Below the pieces are notes generated by a model, which was not told where the DNA came from, made no database searches, and saw nothing but the letters and a program-made list of their open reading frames with translations. A DNA stretch of 64,000 bases, from NCBI RefSeq assembly GCF_900105305.1, contig NZ_LT629765.1, positions 1,240,001 to 1,304,000 of the forward strand. The letters run 5' to 3'. Each line of letters begins with the position of its first letter. Within the stretch, counting starts at the first letter, position 1. The stretch comes from Corynebacterium timonense. GTDB lineage: Bacteria > Actinomycetota > Actinomycetes > Mycobacteriales > Mycobacteriaceae. Below, one piece after another: positions 26,724 through 35,600 of the stretch. Made by a program: the position numbers and the translations under genes.

Positions 26724-29700
26724 GTGAGCAGCGACATAACCTTCGGCCAGAATGACTGGCTGGTAGACGAGATGTTCCAGCAGTACAAGGAGGATCCCGG
26801 CTCCGTAGACAAGGAGTGGCGCGACCTCTTCGACAAGGAAGGCTCGCCCGCCTCCGCCACGGGCTCTGCCGCGGCCCAGCCCGCCGGCGGGCGCGGCGCG
26901 GCAAACGACAAGGCAGCGGCGTCCGGCACGGCCCCTGCCCAGGCAAAAACCGATGCCGACCTCGCCGCCTCCACCGCCGCGCCGAGCCAGGACGGGCGCG
27001 AGACCAAGGTGGACCAGGCCGCCAAGAAGGCGGAGAAGAAGCGCCCGACCGCGGTGGCGAAGCCCAAGGTCTCCCCCATGGAGAAGGCCGCCTCCGCCAC
27101 CGTCGAGCCGGGCGAGATCCAGCTCAAGGGCGCGCTTCGGGCGATTGCCAAGAACATGAACGAGTCTCTGAGCATCCCCACCGCGACCACGGTGCGGGAC
27201 ATGCCGGTCAAGCTCATGTTCGAAAACCGCGCCCTAGTCAACGACCACCTCAAGCGCACCCGCGGCGGCAAGATCTCCTTTACCCACATCCTGGGTTACG
27301 CGATCGTCCAGTCCACCAAGCTGCACCCGGACATGAACAAGAGCTACCGCGAGGACGGCAAGAAGTCCTTCGCTGTACAGCCGGAGCACATCAACCTCGG
27401 CCTCGCCATCGACCTGCCCCAGAAGGACGGCTCGCGTTCCCTCGTGGTCGCCGCCATCAAGGGCTGCGAGACCATGGCCTTCAACGAGTTCGTCGACGCC
27501 TACGAGGACATCGTCGACCGCGCCCGCGTGGGCAAGCTCTCCATCGAAGACTTCCAAGGCGTGACCATCCAGCTGACCAACCCGGGCGGCATTGGCACCC
27601 GCCACTCTATCCCGCGCCTGACCACCGGGCAGGGCACCATCGTCGGCGTGGGCGCCATGGACTACCCGGCGGAGTTCGCCGGCGCATCCGAGGACCGCCT
27701 CGCGGAGCTCGGCGTGGGCAAACTCGTCACCGTGACCTCCACCTACGACCACCGCGTCATCCAGGGCGCGGAGTCCGGCGAGTTCCTCCGCGACATCTCG
27801 CAGCTGCTTATCGACGACACCTTCTGGGACGAGATCTTCTCCTCCCTGGAGATCCCCTTCTCCCCGCTGCGCTGGGCACAGGACTTGCCCAACACGGGCA
27901 TTAACAAGGACACCCGAGTCATGCAGCTCATCGAGGCGTACCGCTCGCGCGGCCACCTCGTCGCGGACACCAACCCGCTGCGCTGGGAGCAGCCCGGCCT
28001 GCCCAAACCCGACTCCCGTGACCTCCTCATGGAGACCCACGGCCTGACCATCTGGGACCTCGACCGCACCTTCCACGTCGGCGGCTTCGGCGGCAAGGAA
28101 ACCATGACCCTGCGCGAGGTTCTCTCCCGCCTGCGCGCCGCCTACACGCTGCACGTCGGCGCCGAGTACACCCACATCCTCGACCGCGACGAGCGCGAGT
28201 GGCTGCGCGACCGCATGGAGGCCGGCATGCCCAAGCCGACCAACGCGGAGCAGAAGTACATCCTGCAGAAGCTCAACGCCGCCGAGGCGTTCGAGAGCTT
28301 CCTGCAGACGAAGTACCTGGGCCAGAAGCGCTTCTCCCTCGAGGGTGCGGAAACCCTCATCCCGCTCATGGACGCGGTCATCGACACTGCCGCCGGCCAG
28401 GGCCTCGACGAAGTCGTCATCGGCATGCCGCACCGCGGCCGCCTGAACGTGTTGTTCAACATCGTGGGCAAGCCGGTTGCCACGATCTTCAACGAGTTCG
28501 AGGGCAACATGCAGTCCGCCCAGCAGGGCGGCTCCGGCGACGTGAAGTACCACCTGGGCTTCCAGGGCGAGCACATCCAGATGTTCGGCGACGGCGAGAT
28601 CAAGGTCTCGCTCGCGGCCAACCCCTCCCACCTCGAGGCCGTCGACCCCGTGCTCGTGGGCATCGCCCGCGCCAAGGACGACCACCTCAAGCACACAGAG
28701 GGCCGCACCGACCACCCGGTCATGCCGCTCATGCTGCACGGCGACGCCTCCTTCACCGGCCTCGGCGTTGTCCAGGAGACGCTCAACATCTCGAACCTCA
28801 AGGGCTACTCCGTCGGCGGCACCGTCCACATCGTGGTGAACAACCAGATCGGCTTCACCACCACGCCGGACTCCGGCCGCTCGACCTACTACGCCACGGA
28901 CTTGGCCAAGGGCTTCGACTGCCCCGTCTTCCACGTCAACGGCGACGACCCGGAGGCCGCCGCGTGGGTCGCCCAGCTCGCCGCGGAGTACCGCCGTGAG
29001 TTTGGCAAGGACGTCTTCATCGACCTCATCTGCTACCGCCTGCGCGGCCACAACGAGGCCGACGACCCGACGGTGACCCAGCCGCGCATGTACGAGCAGA
29101 TCCAGTCCCACCCCTCGGTGCGTACCCGCTACACCAACGACCTCATCGGCCGCGGCGATCTGACCAAGGAAGAAGCCGAGATCGCGGCGCGGGACTTCCA
29201 CGACCAGCTCGACTCCGTCTTCTCCGACGTCAAGGCGAACGAGGGCAAGCCGAGCGAGCAGACCGGCATTACCGAGGCACAGAAGCTCACCCGCGGTCTG
29301 GACACCAACATCTCCGAAGAGACCTTCAAGCGGCTTGCCGCCACCTACGGCAACCTGCCGGAGGGCTTCACCCCGAACAAGCGCCTGAGCTCCGTGCTGA
29401 AAAAGCGCGGCGGTTCTTTCGAGGACGGCGACATCGATTGGGGCTGGGGCGAGCTGCTCGCCTTCGGTTCCCTGGCGGAGGAAGGCAAGTACGTCCGCCT
29501 CGCCGGCGAGGACTCGCAGCGCGGCACCTTCACCCAGCGCCACGCTGTCCTCTACGACCCGGAGACGAACGAGGCCTACAACCCCCTCGACGCCAACGCC
29601 GTCGACGCGGGAAACGACGGCCGCTTCGAGGTGTACAACTCCGCGCTGACGGAGTTCGCCGGCATGGGCTTCGAGTACGGCTACACTGTGGGCAACAACG

Positions 29701-30503
29701 ACGCCGTCGTCGCCTGGGAGGCCCAGTTTGGTGACTTCGCCAACGGCGCCCAGACGATCATCGACGAGTACGTCTCCTCCGGTGAGACCAAGTGGGGCGA
29801 GCTGTCCTCCCTCATCGCCCTGCTGCCGCACGGCTACGAGGGCCAGGGCCCGGACCACTCCTCCGCGCGCATCGAGCGCTTCCTACAGCTCGTCGCCGAG
29901 GGGTCCATGACCATCGCCCAGCCGTCCACCCCGGCGAACCACTTCCATCTCCTGCGCCGCCAAGCGCTCGGCGAGATGAAGCGCCCGCTCATCGTCTTCA
30001 CCCCGAAGTCGATGCTGCGCAACAAGGCCGCGACGTCCCAGCCGGCCGACTTCATCGAGGTCAACCGCTTCCAGTCCGTCATCGACGACCCGAACTTTGT
30101 CGAGCGCGGCAACAAGAAGATCTCCGGCGCCGACCACTCCAAGGTGAAGACGATCCTGCTGTGCTCCGGCAAGATCTACTGGGAGCTGGACAAGCGCCGC
30201 GAGAAGGATGGGCGCGACGACGTCGCCATCATCCGCGTGGAGATGCTCCACCCGATCCCCTTCAACCGCCTCTCCGACGCGTTTGCCAACTACCCCAACG
30301 CGACGCAGATCCGGTGGGTCCAGGACGAGCCGGCCAACCAGGGCGCGTGGCCGTTCTACAACGAGCACTTGCGCAACTTCGTCGAGGACATGCCCGAGAT
30401 GGTGCGCGTGTCCCGCCGCTCGCAGTCCACGACGGCGACCGGCGTGGCCAAGGTCCACCAGATGGAGGAGAAGCAGCTGCTTGACGAGGCCTTCGCCGAG
30501 TAG
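26724..30503 (+). CDS. odhA: 2-oxoglutarate dehydrogenase, fused E2-like acyltransferase and E1 (OdhA)
   Basis: At 1259 residues this is the corynebacterial/mycobacterial form of the TCA-cycle 2-oxoglutarate dehydrogenase. The N-terminal segment (FGQNDWLVDEMFQQYKEDPG) is followed by an Ala/Pro/Lys-rich linker. An acyltransferase domain without lipoyl domain occupies residues about 125-375, with the catalytic-type motif DHRVIQG near 342. The thiamine-diphosphate E1 part runs from about 390 to the end (MPHRGRLNVL, ANPSHLEAVDPV, GDASFTGLGVV, YRLRGHNEADDP). It works with the lipoylated E2 and lipoamide dehydrogenase of the pyruvate dehydrogenase complex, encoded elsewhere. The start is GTG with GAGAGGCGAGC in front. 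Regulation by the small protein OdhI is known in C. glutamicum. Confidence 0.96.
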   Translation: MSSDITFGQNDWLVDEMFQQYKEDPGSVDKEWRDLFDKEGSPASATGSAAAQPAGGRGAANDKAAASGTAPAQAKTDADLAASTAAPSQDGRETKVDQAAKKAEKKRPTAVAKPKVSPMEKAASATVEPGEIQLKGALRAIAKNMNESLSIPTATTVRDMPVKLMFENRALVNDHLKRTRGGKISFTHILGYAIVQSTKLHPDMNKSYREDGKKSFAVQPEHINLGLAIDLPQKDGSRSLVVAAIKGCETMAFNEFVDAYEDIVDRARVGKLSIEDFQGVTIQLTNPGGIGTRHSIPRLTTGQGTIVGVGAMDYPAEFAGASEDRLAELGVGKLVTVTSTYDHRVIQGAESGEFLRDISQLLIDDTFWDEIFSSLEIPFSPLRWAQDLPNTGINKDTRVMQLIEAYRSRGHLVADTNPLRWEQPGLPKPDSRDLLMETHGLTIWDLDRTFHVGGFGGKETMTLREVLSRLRAAYTLHVGAEYTHILDRDEREWLRDRMEAGMPKPTNAEQKYILQKLNAAEAFESFLQTKYLGQKRFSLEGAETLIPLMDAVIDTAAGQGLDEVVIGMPHRGRLNVLFNIVGKPVATIFNEFEGNMQSAQQGGSGDVKYHLGFQGEHIQMFGDGEIKVSLAANPSHLEAVDPVLVGIARAKDDHLKHTEGRTDHPVMPLMLHGDASFTGLGVVQETLNISNLKGYSVGGTVHIVVNNQIGFTTTPDSGRSTYYATDLAKGFDCPVFHVNGDDPEAAAWVAQLAAEYRREFGKDVFIDLICYRLRGHNEADDPTVTQPRMYEQIQSHPSVRTRYTNDLIGRGDLTKEEAEIAARDFHDQLDSVFSDVKANEGKPSEQTGITEAQKLTRGLDTNISEETFKRLAATYGNLPEGFTPNKRLSSVLKKRGGSFEDGDIDWGWGELLAFGSLAEEGKYVRLAGEDSQRGTFTQRHAVLYDPETNEAYNPLDANAVDAGNDGRFEVYNSALTEFAGMGFEYGYTVGNNDAVVAWEAQFGDFANGAQTIIDEYVSSGETKWGELSSLIALLPHGYEGQGPDHSSARIERFLQLVAEGSMTIAQPSTPANHFHLLRRQALGEMKRPLIVFTPKSMLRNKAATSQPADFIEVNRFQSVIDDPNFVERGNKKISGADHSKVKTILLCSGKIYWELDKRREKDGRDDVAIIRVEMLHPIPFNRLSDAFANYPNATQIRWVQDEPANQGAWPFYNEHLRNFVEDMPEMVRVSRRSQSTTATGVAKVHQMEEKQLLDEAFAE

Positions 30504-30513
30504 TAGCCCAGCG

Positions 30514-30557
30514 AAAAGGGGCCGGCCCGCACTCGCGCGGGACGGCCCCTTTTTTTC
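30514..30557 (+). terminator. Rho-independent terminator after odhA
   Basis: AAAAGGGGCCG and the matching CGGCCCCTTTT form a long GC-rich stem around a further CCCGC/GCGGG stem, followed by TTT. It starts about 10 bases after the odhA stop and can also serve the convergent gene ending at 30598. Confidence 0.88.
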
Positions 30558-30597
30558 GCTCTGTTGTTAACGCTTCACCGCGCCCCCCGGCCGGCCG

Positions 30598-31314
30598 CTA
30601 CACCGCCGGCGGCTGGTTCGCCTCTGTGGCGGTGCCGACAGACGGGCGGTCAGAGACCCTGATGCCCATGTACTCCTGCAGCCACTCGGCCACGGCCTCC
30701 TGCGGCTCGGTCCCTCCCGCGACATTCTCGGCCATCTCCGCGACGTCATCGGTGTCCAAAGCGCGGGTGGCGGAGTTGATTCCCTGCCTCTCTCCCCTGG
30801 TGAATAGCGCCTTCTGAAAGACGGGGATGATGTTTTCGGGCAGGGCGCCCTCGTGCGAGCCACCGCAGCCCTCGGCGGGCGAGGGGTCGACCGTCATCAC
30901 ATGCCCGGGCATGACCCCCACAGCGGCAGCGTACGTCTCTTCCGAGGGAGTCGACTCCCCGTCCGCCTCGTCAGCCAGCTGGGCGCGAAGTTCCTCTGCG
31001 CCCCGGGCGTCGAAGTGCCGAAGCGCCGTACCGGTACAGGTAACGGCGAAGCTCACCTCGCCCCAGCCGAGTTCGTCGGCCGGCGTCAATGCGACCACAT
31101 CCGCCTGACGCCCCTGCGAGAGCAGGAGCTGCTGGTAGATCTCCCCCAAGACGAGCTGTTCGGGAGAGCGTGGCTCGACCCCGATCGTGACGGCCGGGCG
31201 ATCATCCGCCGCCGACACGACGGCGATACCGTCGGCGATGAGGCTGACGCCCACGGCGAAAACCACCGAGGCGGCAGCCACGCCCGCCGCGGCGAGCCAC
31301 CGAGGCTGAGTCAT
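30598..31314 (-). CDS. Exported or membrane-anchored protein of unknown function
   Basis: The 238-residue protein has one N-terminal hydrophobic segment (WLAAAGVAAASVVFAVGVSLIADGIAVV), then an extracellular domain. The stretch QLVLGEIYQQLLLSQGRQADVVA resembles the start of osmoprotectant-type substrate-binding proteins, and CTGTALRHFDARG and EGCGG contain the Cys residues. The resemblance is weak and no transporter gene lies beside it. I chose ATG 31314, with AAAGGA 9 bases upstream, over the longer frame to 31458, which overlaps the next gene. It probably belongs with the stress-protein-like gene at 31340, 25 bases upstream on the same strand. Confidence 0.6.
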   Translation of the reverse strand: MTQPRWLAAAGVAAASVVFAVGVSLIADGIAVVSAADDRPAVTIGVEPRSPEQLVLGEIYQQLLLSQGRQADVVALTPADELGWGEVSFAVTCTGTALRHFDARGAEELRAQLADEADGESTPSEETYAAAVGVMPGHVMTVDPSPAEGCGGSHEGALPENIIPVFQKALFTRGERQGINSATRALDTDDVAEMAENVAGGTEPQEAVAEWLQEYMGIRVSDRPSVGTATEANQPPAV

Positions 31315-31339
31315 AGGAGTCGTTCCTTTCGCGGGTGTT

Positions 31340-31876
31340 CTAATTCTCGTTCCCCGCGTCTCGTGGTGCGGCGGGGGTGCCAAAGCCCATCTGGGCGATG
31401 GCGTCGCGGGCCCGCGGGGCGGTCGAGGGCTCGCACAGCACGTCGTAGCGGCCAGCAACGATCGTGGTCGCCGAGGAGAAGTCGCGCTTGCCCCCGGACA
31501 CGCCGTAGCTGATGGCGGCGAAAATCAGGCCGAAGATCGCGCCGATGAGCAGCGACCACAACAGAACCGCCCAGCCAGTGCCCGGGATGGAGAAGATGGC
31601 GAAGATCAGGCCGATCAAAAGACCCAGCCAGGCGCCCGCCAGGGCGCCGCCGCCGAGCACGCGCGGCCAGGTCAGTCGGCCGGTGACGCTTTCCACCTGG
31701 ATGAGGTCGACGCCGACGATGGCGAGGTCCTCGACCGGGAACTCCTGGTCAGACAGGCCGTCGACGGCACGCTGTGCCTCGGCGTAAGTGGTAAAGCTCC
31801 CGACCGGCCAGCCGGCGGGGCGCTCAACCGCGACCTGGGGGGCATTGCCACGTGCGGATCCTGCGGGTTGTGTCAT
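31340..31876 (-). CDS. General stress protein 17M-like membrane protein
   Basis: The 178-residue protein starts with a soluble domain typical of the general stress protein 17M (YflT) family: GSFTTYAEAQRAVDGLSDQEFPVEDLAIVGVDL. Two glycine-rich membrane segments follow (ALAGAWLGLLIGLIFAIF, WSLLIGAIFGLIFAAISYGV), then a short soluble tail. Relatives are common in actinobacteria and their role is unclear; induction by general stress is known for the Bacillus namesake. It is divergent from mrp at 32018 and probably co-transcribed with the exported protein gene downstream. Confidence 0.72.
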   Translation of the reverse strand: MTQPAGSARGNAPQVAVERPAGWPVGSFTTYAEAQRAVDGLSDQEFPVEDLAIVGVDLIQVESVTGRLTWPRVLGGGALAGAWLGLLIGLIFAIFSIPGTGWAVLLWSLLIGAIFGLIFAAISYGVSGGKRDFSSATTIVAGRYDVLCEPSTAPRARDAIAQMGFGTPAAPRDAGNEN

Positions 31877-32004
31877 GAACGTTCACGTCCTTTGTCGTAT
31901 CTTTGAGTGGTTTCCTGGGCGCATTCCCGGGCGCATTCCCGTCGCGCCCACCCCTCCACGATACTCGTGGTGGTGGCAGTCAGGGGCCGAGGGGCGGACG
32001 GGCC

Positions 32005-32017
32005 TATACTGTCGGTG
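32005..32017 (+). promoter_or_regulatory. Predicted -10 element of leaderless mrp promoter
   Basis: TATACT at 32005-32010 stands 7 bases before the ATG at 32018. No ribosome-binding site lies between, so transcription probably begins at the start codon. This decides the start against the longer frame from 31907. Confidence 0.55.
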
Positions 32018-33160
32018 ATGTCTACGACCCCAGTAATCACCGAAGATCGGGTCCGCGAGGCACTCAGCCGCGTGGAGGACCCAGAAATTGGTAAGCCCAT
32101 TACCGAGCTCGATATGGTCGAATCCGTCTCCGTTGACGGCAACGACGTGTCGGTCGGCGTGTACCTCACTATCGCGGGCTGCCCAATGCGCGACACGATT
32201 CAGTCGAACGTGCGCGCGGTACTCGAGGAGCTCGACGGCGTGGGCACCGTGACCGTGGACTTGCACACAATGAGCGACGAGCAGCGCCGCGCTCTTGCCA
32301 TGAAGCTGCGCGGGGCGCAGTCCACGCCCGTCATCCCGTTCGCCGACCCTGACACGCGCACGCGCGTGTACGCCGTGGCCTCCGGCAAAGGCGGTGTGGG
32401 CAAATCCTCCGTCACCGTCAACCTCGCCACCGCGCTGGCGGCGCAAGGCCTGAGCGTGGGCATCCTCGACGCCGACATCTACGGCCACTCGGTGCCCGGG
32501 ATGATGGGGGCTGCCGACGCCACGGCGACCGTCGTCGACGACATGATTATGCCGCCGATCGCCCACAACGTGCGCCACATCTCTGTGGGCCAGTTCGTCG
32601 AGGGCAACGCCCCGATCGTCTGGCGCGGTCCGATGCTCACCCGCGCGATCCAGCAGTTTCTTTCCGACGTCTACTGGGGCGACCTCGACGTCCTGTTCAT
32701 GGACCTGCCGCCGGGAACCGGCGACGTCGCCATCACGGTGGCGCAGCTTGTGCCTAACGCCGAGCTCATCGTCGTCACCACCCCCCAGGCTGCGGCCGCC
32801 GAGGTCGCCGAGCGGGCCGGAACAATCTCCCAGCAGACGGGGCAGCGCATCGCGGGCGTCGTGGAAAACATGGCGGGCATGGTCATGCCCGACGGCTCCG
32901 TGGTGAATGTCTTCGGCGAGGGCGGCGGAGAGCACGTTGCCACGCGGCTCACCGCCCTGACGGACAACGACACGGTCCCCCTGCTCGGCTCCGTTCCCCT
33001 CGACCCCGTCCTGCGCGAGCACGGCGACGCCGGCACGCCCGTTGCGGTCTCCGACCCGCACTCGCCCGCCGGCGCGGCGCTCAACGAGATCGCCGCGAAG
33101 CTCAAGGTCCGCCGCGAGTCGCTGGCGGGCAAAAGCCTCAACCTCGGAGTCAGCCGCTAG
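32018..33160 (+). CDS. mrp: Mrp/NBP35-family iron-sulfur cluster carrier ATPase
   Basis: The 380-residue protein carries and delivers Fe-S clusters to apoproteins, by family. An N-terminal MIP18/PaaD-like domain spans residues 1-95 (VEDPEIGKPITELDMVESV, IAGCPMRD). The deviant Walker A ASGKGGVGKSS lies near residues 121-131, with switch motifs DADIYGHSVPGMMG and DLPPGTGD. In this copy the C-terminal CxxC that usually binds the bridging cluster is not obvious: VENMAGMVMPDGSVVNVFG lacks the Cys pair. The end overlaps the convergent tatB stop by 4 bases. Mrp next to tatB and sigE is the usual corynebacterial order. Confidence 0.85.
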   Translation: MSTTPVITEDRVREALSRVEDPEIGKPITELDMVESVSVDGNDVSVGVYLTIAGCPMRDTIQSNVRAVLEELDGVGTVTVDLHTMSDEQRRALAMKLRGAQSTPVIPFADPDTRTRVYAVASGKGGVGKSSVTVNLATALAAQGLSVGILDADIYGHSVPGMMGAADATATVVDDMIMPPIAHNVRHISVGQFVEGNAPIVWRGPMLTRAIQQFLSDVYWGDLDVLFMDLPPGTGDVAITVAQLVPNAELIVVTTPQAAAAEVAERAGTISQQTGQRIAGVVENMAGMVMPDGSVVNVFGEGGGEHVATRLTALTDNDTVPLLGSVPLDPVLREHGDAGTPVAVSDPHSPAGAALNEIAAKLKVRRESLAGKSLNLGVSR

Positions 33161-33588
33161 GTGATATCCGCCCAAGAGAACCCCCCGCTGGGCGCCTCGC
33201 CACCGTCGTCACGCGGTTGCGAGGGCTGAGGCTGCGGGGGTGTCGGGGGCTTCGGCGCGGGGCGCGGACCCGACGGACGCTCCGGCGCGGGAGACGGAGC
33301 CGACACGGGCTCGTCGTCCGGGTCTTCGAACAACACTTTGGTGATCGCCCGCCGCGGGCCGAGGGCTGCGTACTCGGTAACCGTGCCGAAGGGCTTACGG
33401 AACTCCTCGAACTCCTCGAAGGCGCCGTCGAGCTCCATCTCCCGCTTCGCATTGTTGATGGCCTTACGCGCGGCGTAGATCGCTGCGCGAACGTCCCGCA
33501 CCACCCCAGGAAGGCGCTCGGGGCCGATCACGATGAGGCCGATGATGAGGACGAAGAAGATTTCGCCCCACCCAATACTGGAAAACAC
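33157..33588 (-). CDS. tatB: Twin-arginine translocation subunit TatB
   Basis: This 143-residue protein has one N-terminal helix (WGEIFFVLIIGLIVIGPERLPG), then an amphipathic helix (VRDVRAAIYAARKAINNAKREME) and a long Pro-rich acidic tail (PSGPRPAPKPPTPPQPQPSQP). This is the TatB layout for the receptor of the Tat export pathway, which moves folded proteins across the membrane. The GPERLPG hinge is conserved. tatA and tatC are not in the window. It follows the anti-sigma gene on the same strand, 38 bases away. Confidence 0.9.
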   Translation of the reverse strand: MFSSIGWGEIFFVLIIGLIVIGPERLPGVVRDVRAAIYAARKAINNAKREMELDGAFEEFEEFRKPFGTVTEYAALGPRRAITKVLFEDPDDEPVSAPSPAPERPSGPRPAPKPPTPPQPQPSQPRDDGGEAPSGGFSWADIT

Positions 33589-33604
33589 GGCTTACACTCT
33601 ACCT

Positions 33605-33640
33605 GTGACGGCCTACCCGTGACGGCCTACCCGTGACGGC
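33605..33640. repeat. 14-bp tandem repeat at the 3' end of the anti-sigma gene
   Basis: GTGACGGCCTACCC occurs at 33605 and 33619, and GTGACGGC starts again at 33633. On the minus strand the repeat carries the TAG stop of the anti-sigma gene, so the stop codon is present a second time downstream. It looks like a small slippage expansion. Confidence 0.7.
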
Positions 33641-34004
33641 GCAGCGCGCGAAGGGCGGCGCCGACGACGTCGTTGACGATCTCGGCGCCGCGGCTCGTGT
33701 CCCGCTGGGTCTCGTCGTCGGGCTCAAGTTCGCTGACGTGGCTGAGCCGCTCCACGAGGGTGCGGGGGGCGCGCAGTGTCTCGTCCCCCCGGCAGGTGCG
33801 CAGGCGCGCGGCCGCGGCGCGCTGGATGTCGATGTCGCGGCGGCATTCCGCGCACTCGGCGATGTGAGCGTGTGCGCGCCGCTCGGCGGACGGAGACAAC
33901 TCCCCGTCGGCGAAGGCGGCGATCGCTTCCGTGCTGAGGTGCTCGGTGGAGAAAAAACGCGGTTGTCCCGCGCCCCCGGCTGACGCCCCCGTCTGCTCGG
34001 CCAC
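33627..34004 (-). CDS. cseE: Zinc-binding anti-sigma factor for SigE (CseE/RsrA-like)
   Basis: The 125-residue soluble protein carries the ZAS motif His47-x3-Cys51-x2-Cys54 (HIAECAEC), which binds zinc in redox-sensitive anti-sigma factors. It should hold SigE inactive until envelope or oxidative stress releases it. There is no membrane segment. I chose the GTG at 34004, which has AAAGGAGG 10 bases upstream, over GTG 34028. Its gene follows sigE after about 100 bases that contain a perfect 18-bp palindrome and a TATAAA-like -10, so it may also have its own promoter. Confidence 0.82.
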   Translation of the reverse strand: MAEQTGASAGGAGQPRFFSTEHLSTEAIAAFADGELSPSAERRAHAHIAECAECRRDIDIQRAAAARLRTCRGDETLRAPRTLVERLSHVSELEPDDETQRDTSRGAEIVNDVVGAALRALRRHG

Positions 34005-34038
34005 GATGACAGCGCCTCCTTTCTCCACGGCGTACCTA

Positions 34039-34056
34039 AAGGCTTACGTAAGCCTT
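34039..34056. promoter_or_regulatory. Perfect 18-bp palindrome between sigE and its anti-sigma gene
   Basis: AAGGCTTACGTAAGCCTT is its own reverse complement. On the minus strand it lies just downstream of AGTATAAAGGG, a possible -10 region for the anti-sigma gene, and 35 bases before the GTG start. It fits an operator that controls anti-sigma level separately from SigE, or an RNA hairpin of 7 bp. Confidence 0.6.
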
Positions 34057-34106
34057 ACTTTCTCTCCCTTTATACTCCGCTGGGCGGCGGAAGCGGGGCG
34101 GCGCGC

Positions 34107-34784
34107 TTAACGCACGCGGATGAGCTCGTGGGCGCTAACGTCCTCGCGGGCCTGAGCTTCGAGGTTTTCGCGCAGCTGAGTGCGGCCGCGATGGATCCTA
34201 GAGCGCACCGTGCCCATCTTCACGCCCAGCGTTTCGGCGATTTCCTCGTAGGTCATCCCGACGACGTCGCACAACACGACGGCGACGCGGAAGTCGGGGC
34301 TGAGGTCGTCGAGCGCCCGCTGCAGCGCCGGGTCCAAGTTGGAGGCGGTATAGGCCTGCTCCGGCGTCATGTCGGTGCCGGGGACGCGCTCGTAATCCTC
34401 GGGCAGGGCTTCCATGCGGATCTTCGCGCGGTGGCGAACCATATCCAAGAAGAGGTTGGTGGTGATCCGGTGCAGCCACCCCTCGAAGGTTCCCGGCTGG
34501 TAGTTCTTCAGGCTGCGGAACACGCGCATGAACGTCTCCTGCGTCAAGTCCTCCGCGTCGTGCTGGTTGCCCGACAGCCGGAACGCGAGGCGGTAGACGC
34601 TATCGGCGTGCTCGGCGACGAGCTCCGCCCACGAGGGCATCTCTGCCTCACCGGCGTCGAACGCGGCTGTCCCGCGCAGCGGGGCGTCGGAGCTGTCGGC
34701 GGCGTCAGCGGCGTCGGGGTGGTGCGGGGACGGGCGGCGGGCATCGTATGCTCGGTGTGCTCGGGGTGCTCGGGCGCGTGACAT
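34107..34784 (-). CDS. sigE: ECF sigma factor SigE
   Basis: The 225-residue group 4 sigma factor directs RNA polymerase to envelope and heat stress genes. A disordered Ala/Asp/Pro N-terminus of about 45 residues comes first. Region 2 follows ([34 protein letters not shown]), then region 4 ([44 protein letters not shown]). The RSRIHRGR helix contacts the -35 element. It is upstream of its anti-sigma gene and tatB, and divergent from the methyltransferase gene. TTGACA occurs about 70 bases upstream on the minus strand as a possible -35 box. Confidence 0.92.
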   Translation of the reverse strand: MSRARAPRAHRAYDARRPSPHHPDAADAADSSDAPLRGTAAFDAGEAEMPSWAELVAEHADSVYRLAFRLSGNQHDAEDLTQETFMRVFRSLKNYQPGTFEGWLHRITTNLFLDMVRHRAKIRMEALPEDYERVPGTDMTPEQAYTASNLDPALQRALDDLSPDFRVAVVLCDVVGMTYEEIAETLGVKMGTVRSRIHRGRTQLRENLEAQAREDVSAHELIRVR

Positions 34785-34921
34785 ATAAATGATTCTCCCA
34801 AATTAGATGTGGCGGCGCCACAAAACCAACCGGCAAAACGCTGTCAACGCATAAAAATTCGTTCACAGTGGACAGCTGTGTCCGAACCGGGCCATCGCCG
34901 GGTTCCGTTCAGTATCCGGCC

Positions 34922-34934
34922 TATGATAGATGGC
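34922..34934 (+). promoter_or_regulatory. Predicted -10 element of leaderless methyltransferase promoter
   Basis: TATGAT at 34922-34927 lies 7 bases before the GTG at 34935, so the transcript probably begins at the start codon. There is no Shine-Dalgarno sequence in front of that GTG. Confidence 0.5.
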
Positions 34935-35600
34935 GTGACTGATTCGGCGTTTCGCACTATGAACGACTACATCGCCAAGCAGGCGACAACCGGCGCGGAG
35001 CAGGATGTCGCCCACGGACTCACTGTGGCGCTCACCCACGCGGAAGAGAACTTCCTGCCCGCCCCCGGCGCCGCCCTCGGCGCGCTCGTCGGCACCCTCG
35101 CCGCCGCGGGGGCGCCCGCGTATGGGGCCGTCGCCGTGACCCCCGCCGCGGGGGCGGTCGGTCTGCACATCCTCCGCGGCCTGCCCGAAAAGTCGACCCT
35201 GACGTGCATCGACCCGGAGGCCGAGCACCAATCCGCGGCGCGCGAGGCGTTCCGCGTGGCGGGCTTCGCGCCATCCCGCGCGCGCTTTCTCACCGCGCGG
35301 CCGTTAGACGTGATGAGCAGGCTCGCCCCCGCTTCGTACCACCTCGTTTACGCGGACGTCGCACCGGTCGAGTTGAGCTCGCTCGTGACCGCCGCCTGGC
35401 CGCTGCTCGCCCCAGGCGGGACCCTCGTCATCGCTGGCTCGCTTCTCGACGGCACAGTGGCCGACCCCACGCGCCGCGACCGCGACACGGAGGCGGCCAG
35501 GGCGGCCGAGGGGGACGTCGATAAGCTTGGCGAGTCCGAAGGCGCCGTGGTAACCCGCCTGCCGCTCGACGGCGGCGTCACCCTGGTCACGCGGCGCTAA
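34935..35600 (+). CDS. SAM-dependent O-methyltransferase-like protein
   Basis: This 221-residue protein has the class I methyltransferase fold of the catechol O-methyltransferase type. AVAVTPAAGAVGLHILRGLPEKSTLTCIDPE replaces the usual glycine-rich SAM loop, YHLVYADV is the motif with the metal-binding Asp, and LLAPGGTLVI follows. The SAM motif reads TPAAGAVG rather than IGTxxGxS, so it is divergent but likely still binds SAM. It is divergent from sigE, and a relative sits next to sigE in corynebacteria and mycobacteria. It ends directly against the convergent glgC stop. Substrate unknown. Confidence 0.75.
   Translation: MTDSAFRTMNDYIAKQATTGAEQDVAHGLTVALTHAEENFLPAPGAALGALVGTLAAAGAPAYGAVAVTPAAGAVGLHILRGLPEKSTLTCIDPEAEHQSAAREAFRVAGFAPSRARFLTARPLDVMSRLAPASYHLVYADVAPVELSSLVTAAWPLLAPGGTLVIAGSLLDGTVADPTRRDRDTEAARAAEGDVDKLGESEGAVVTRLPLDGGVTLVTRR

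Noticed and set aside
34039..34056. DtxR iron box at the sigE palindrome
   Set aside because: The halves resemble TWAGGTWAG, but the arms read AAGGCTTAC and the symmetry is even (18 bp), whereas DtxR boxes are 19 bp with an odd centre.
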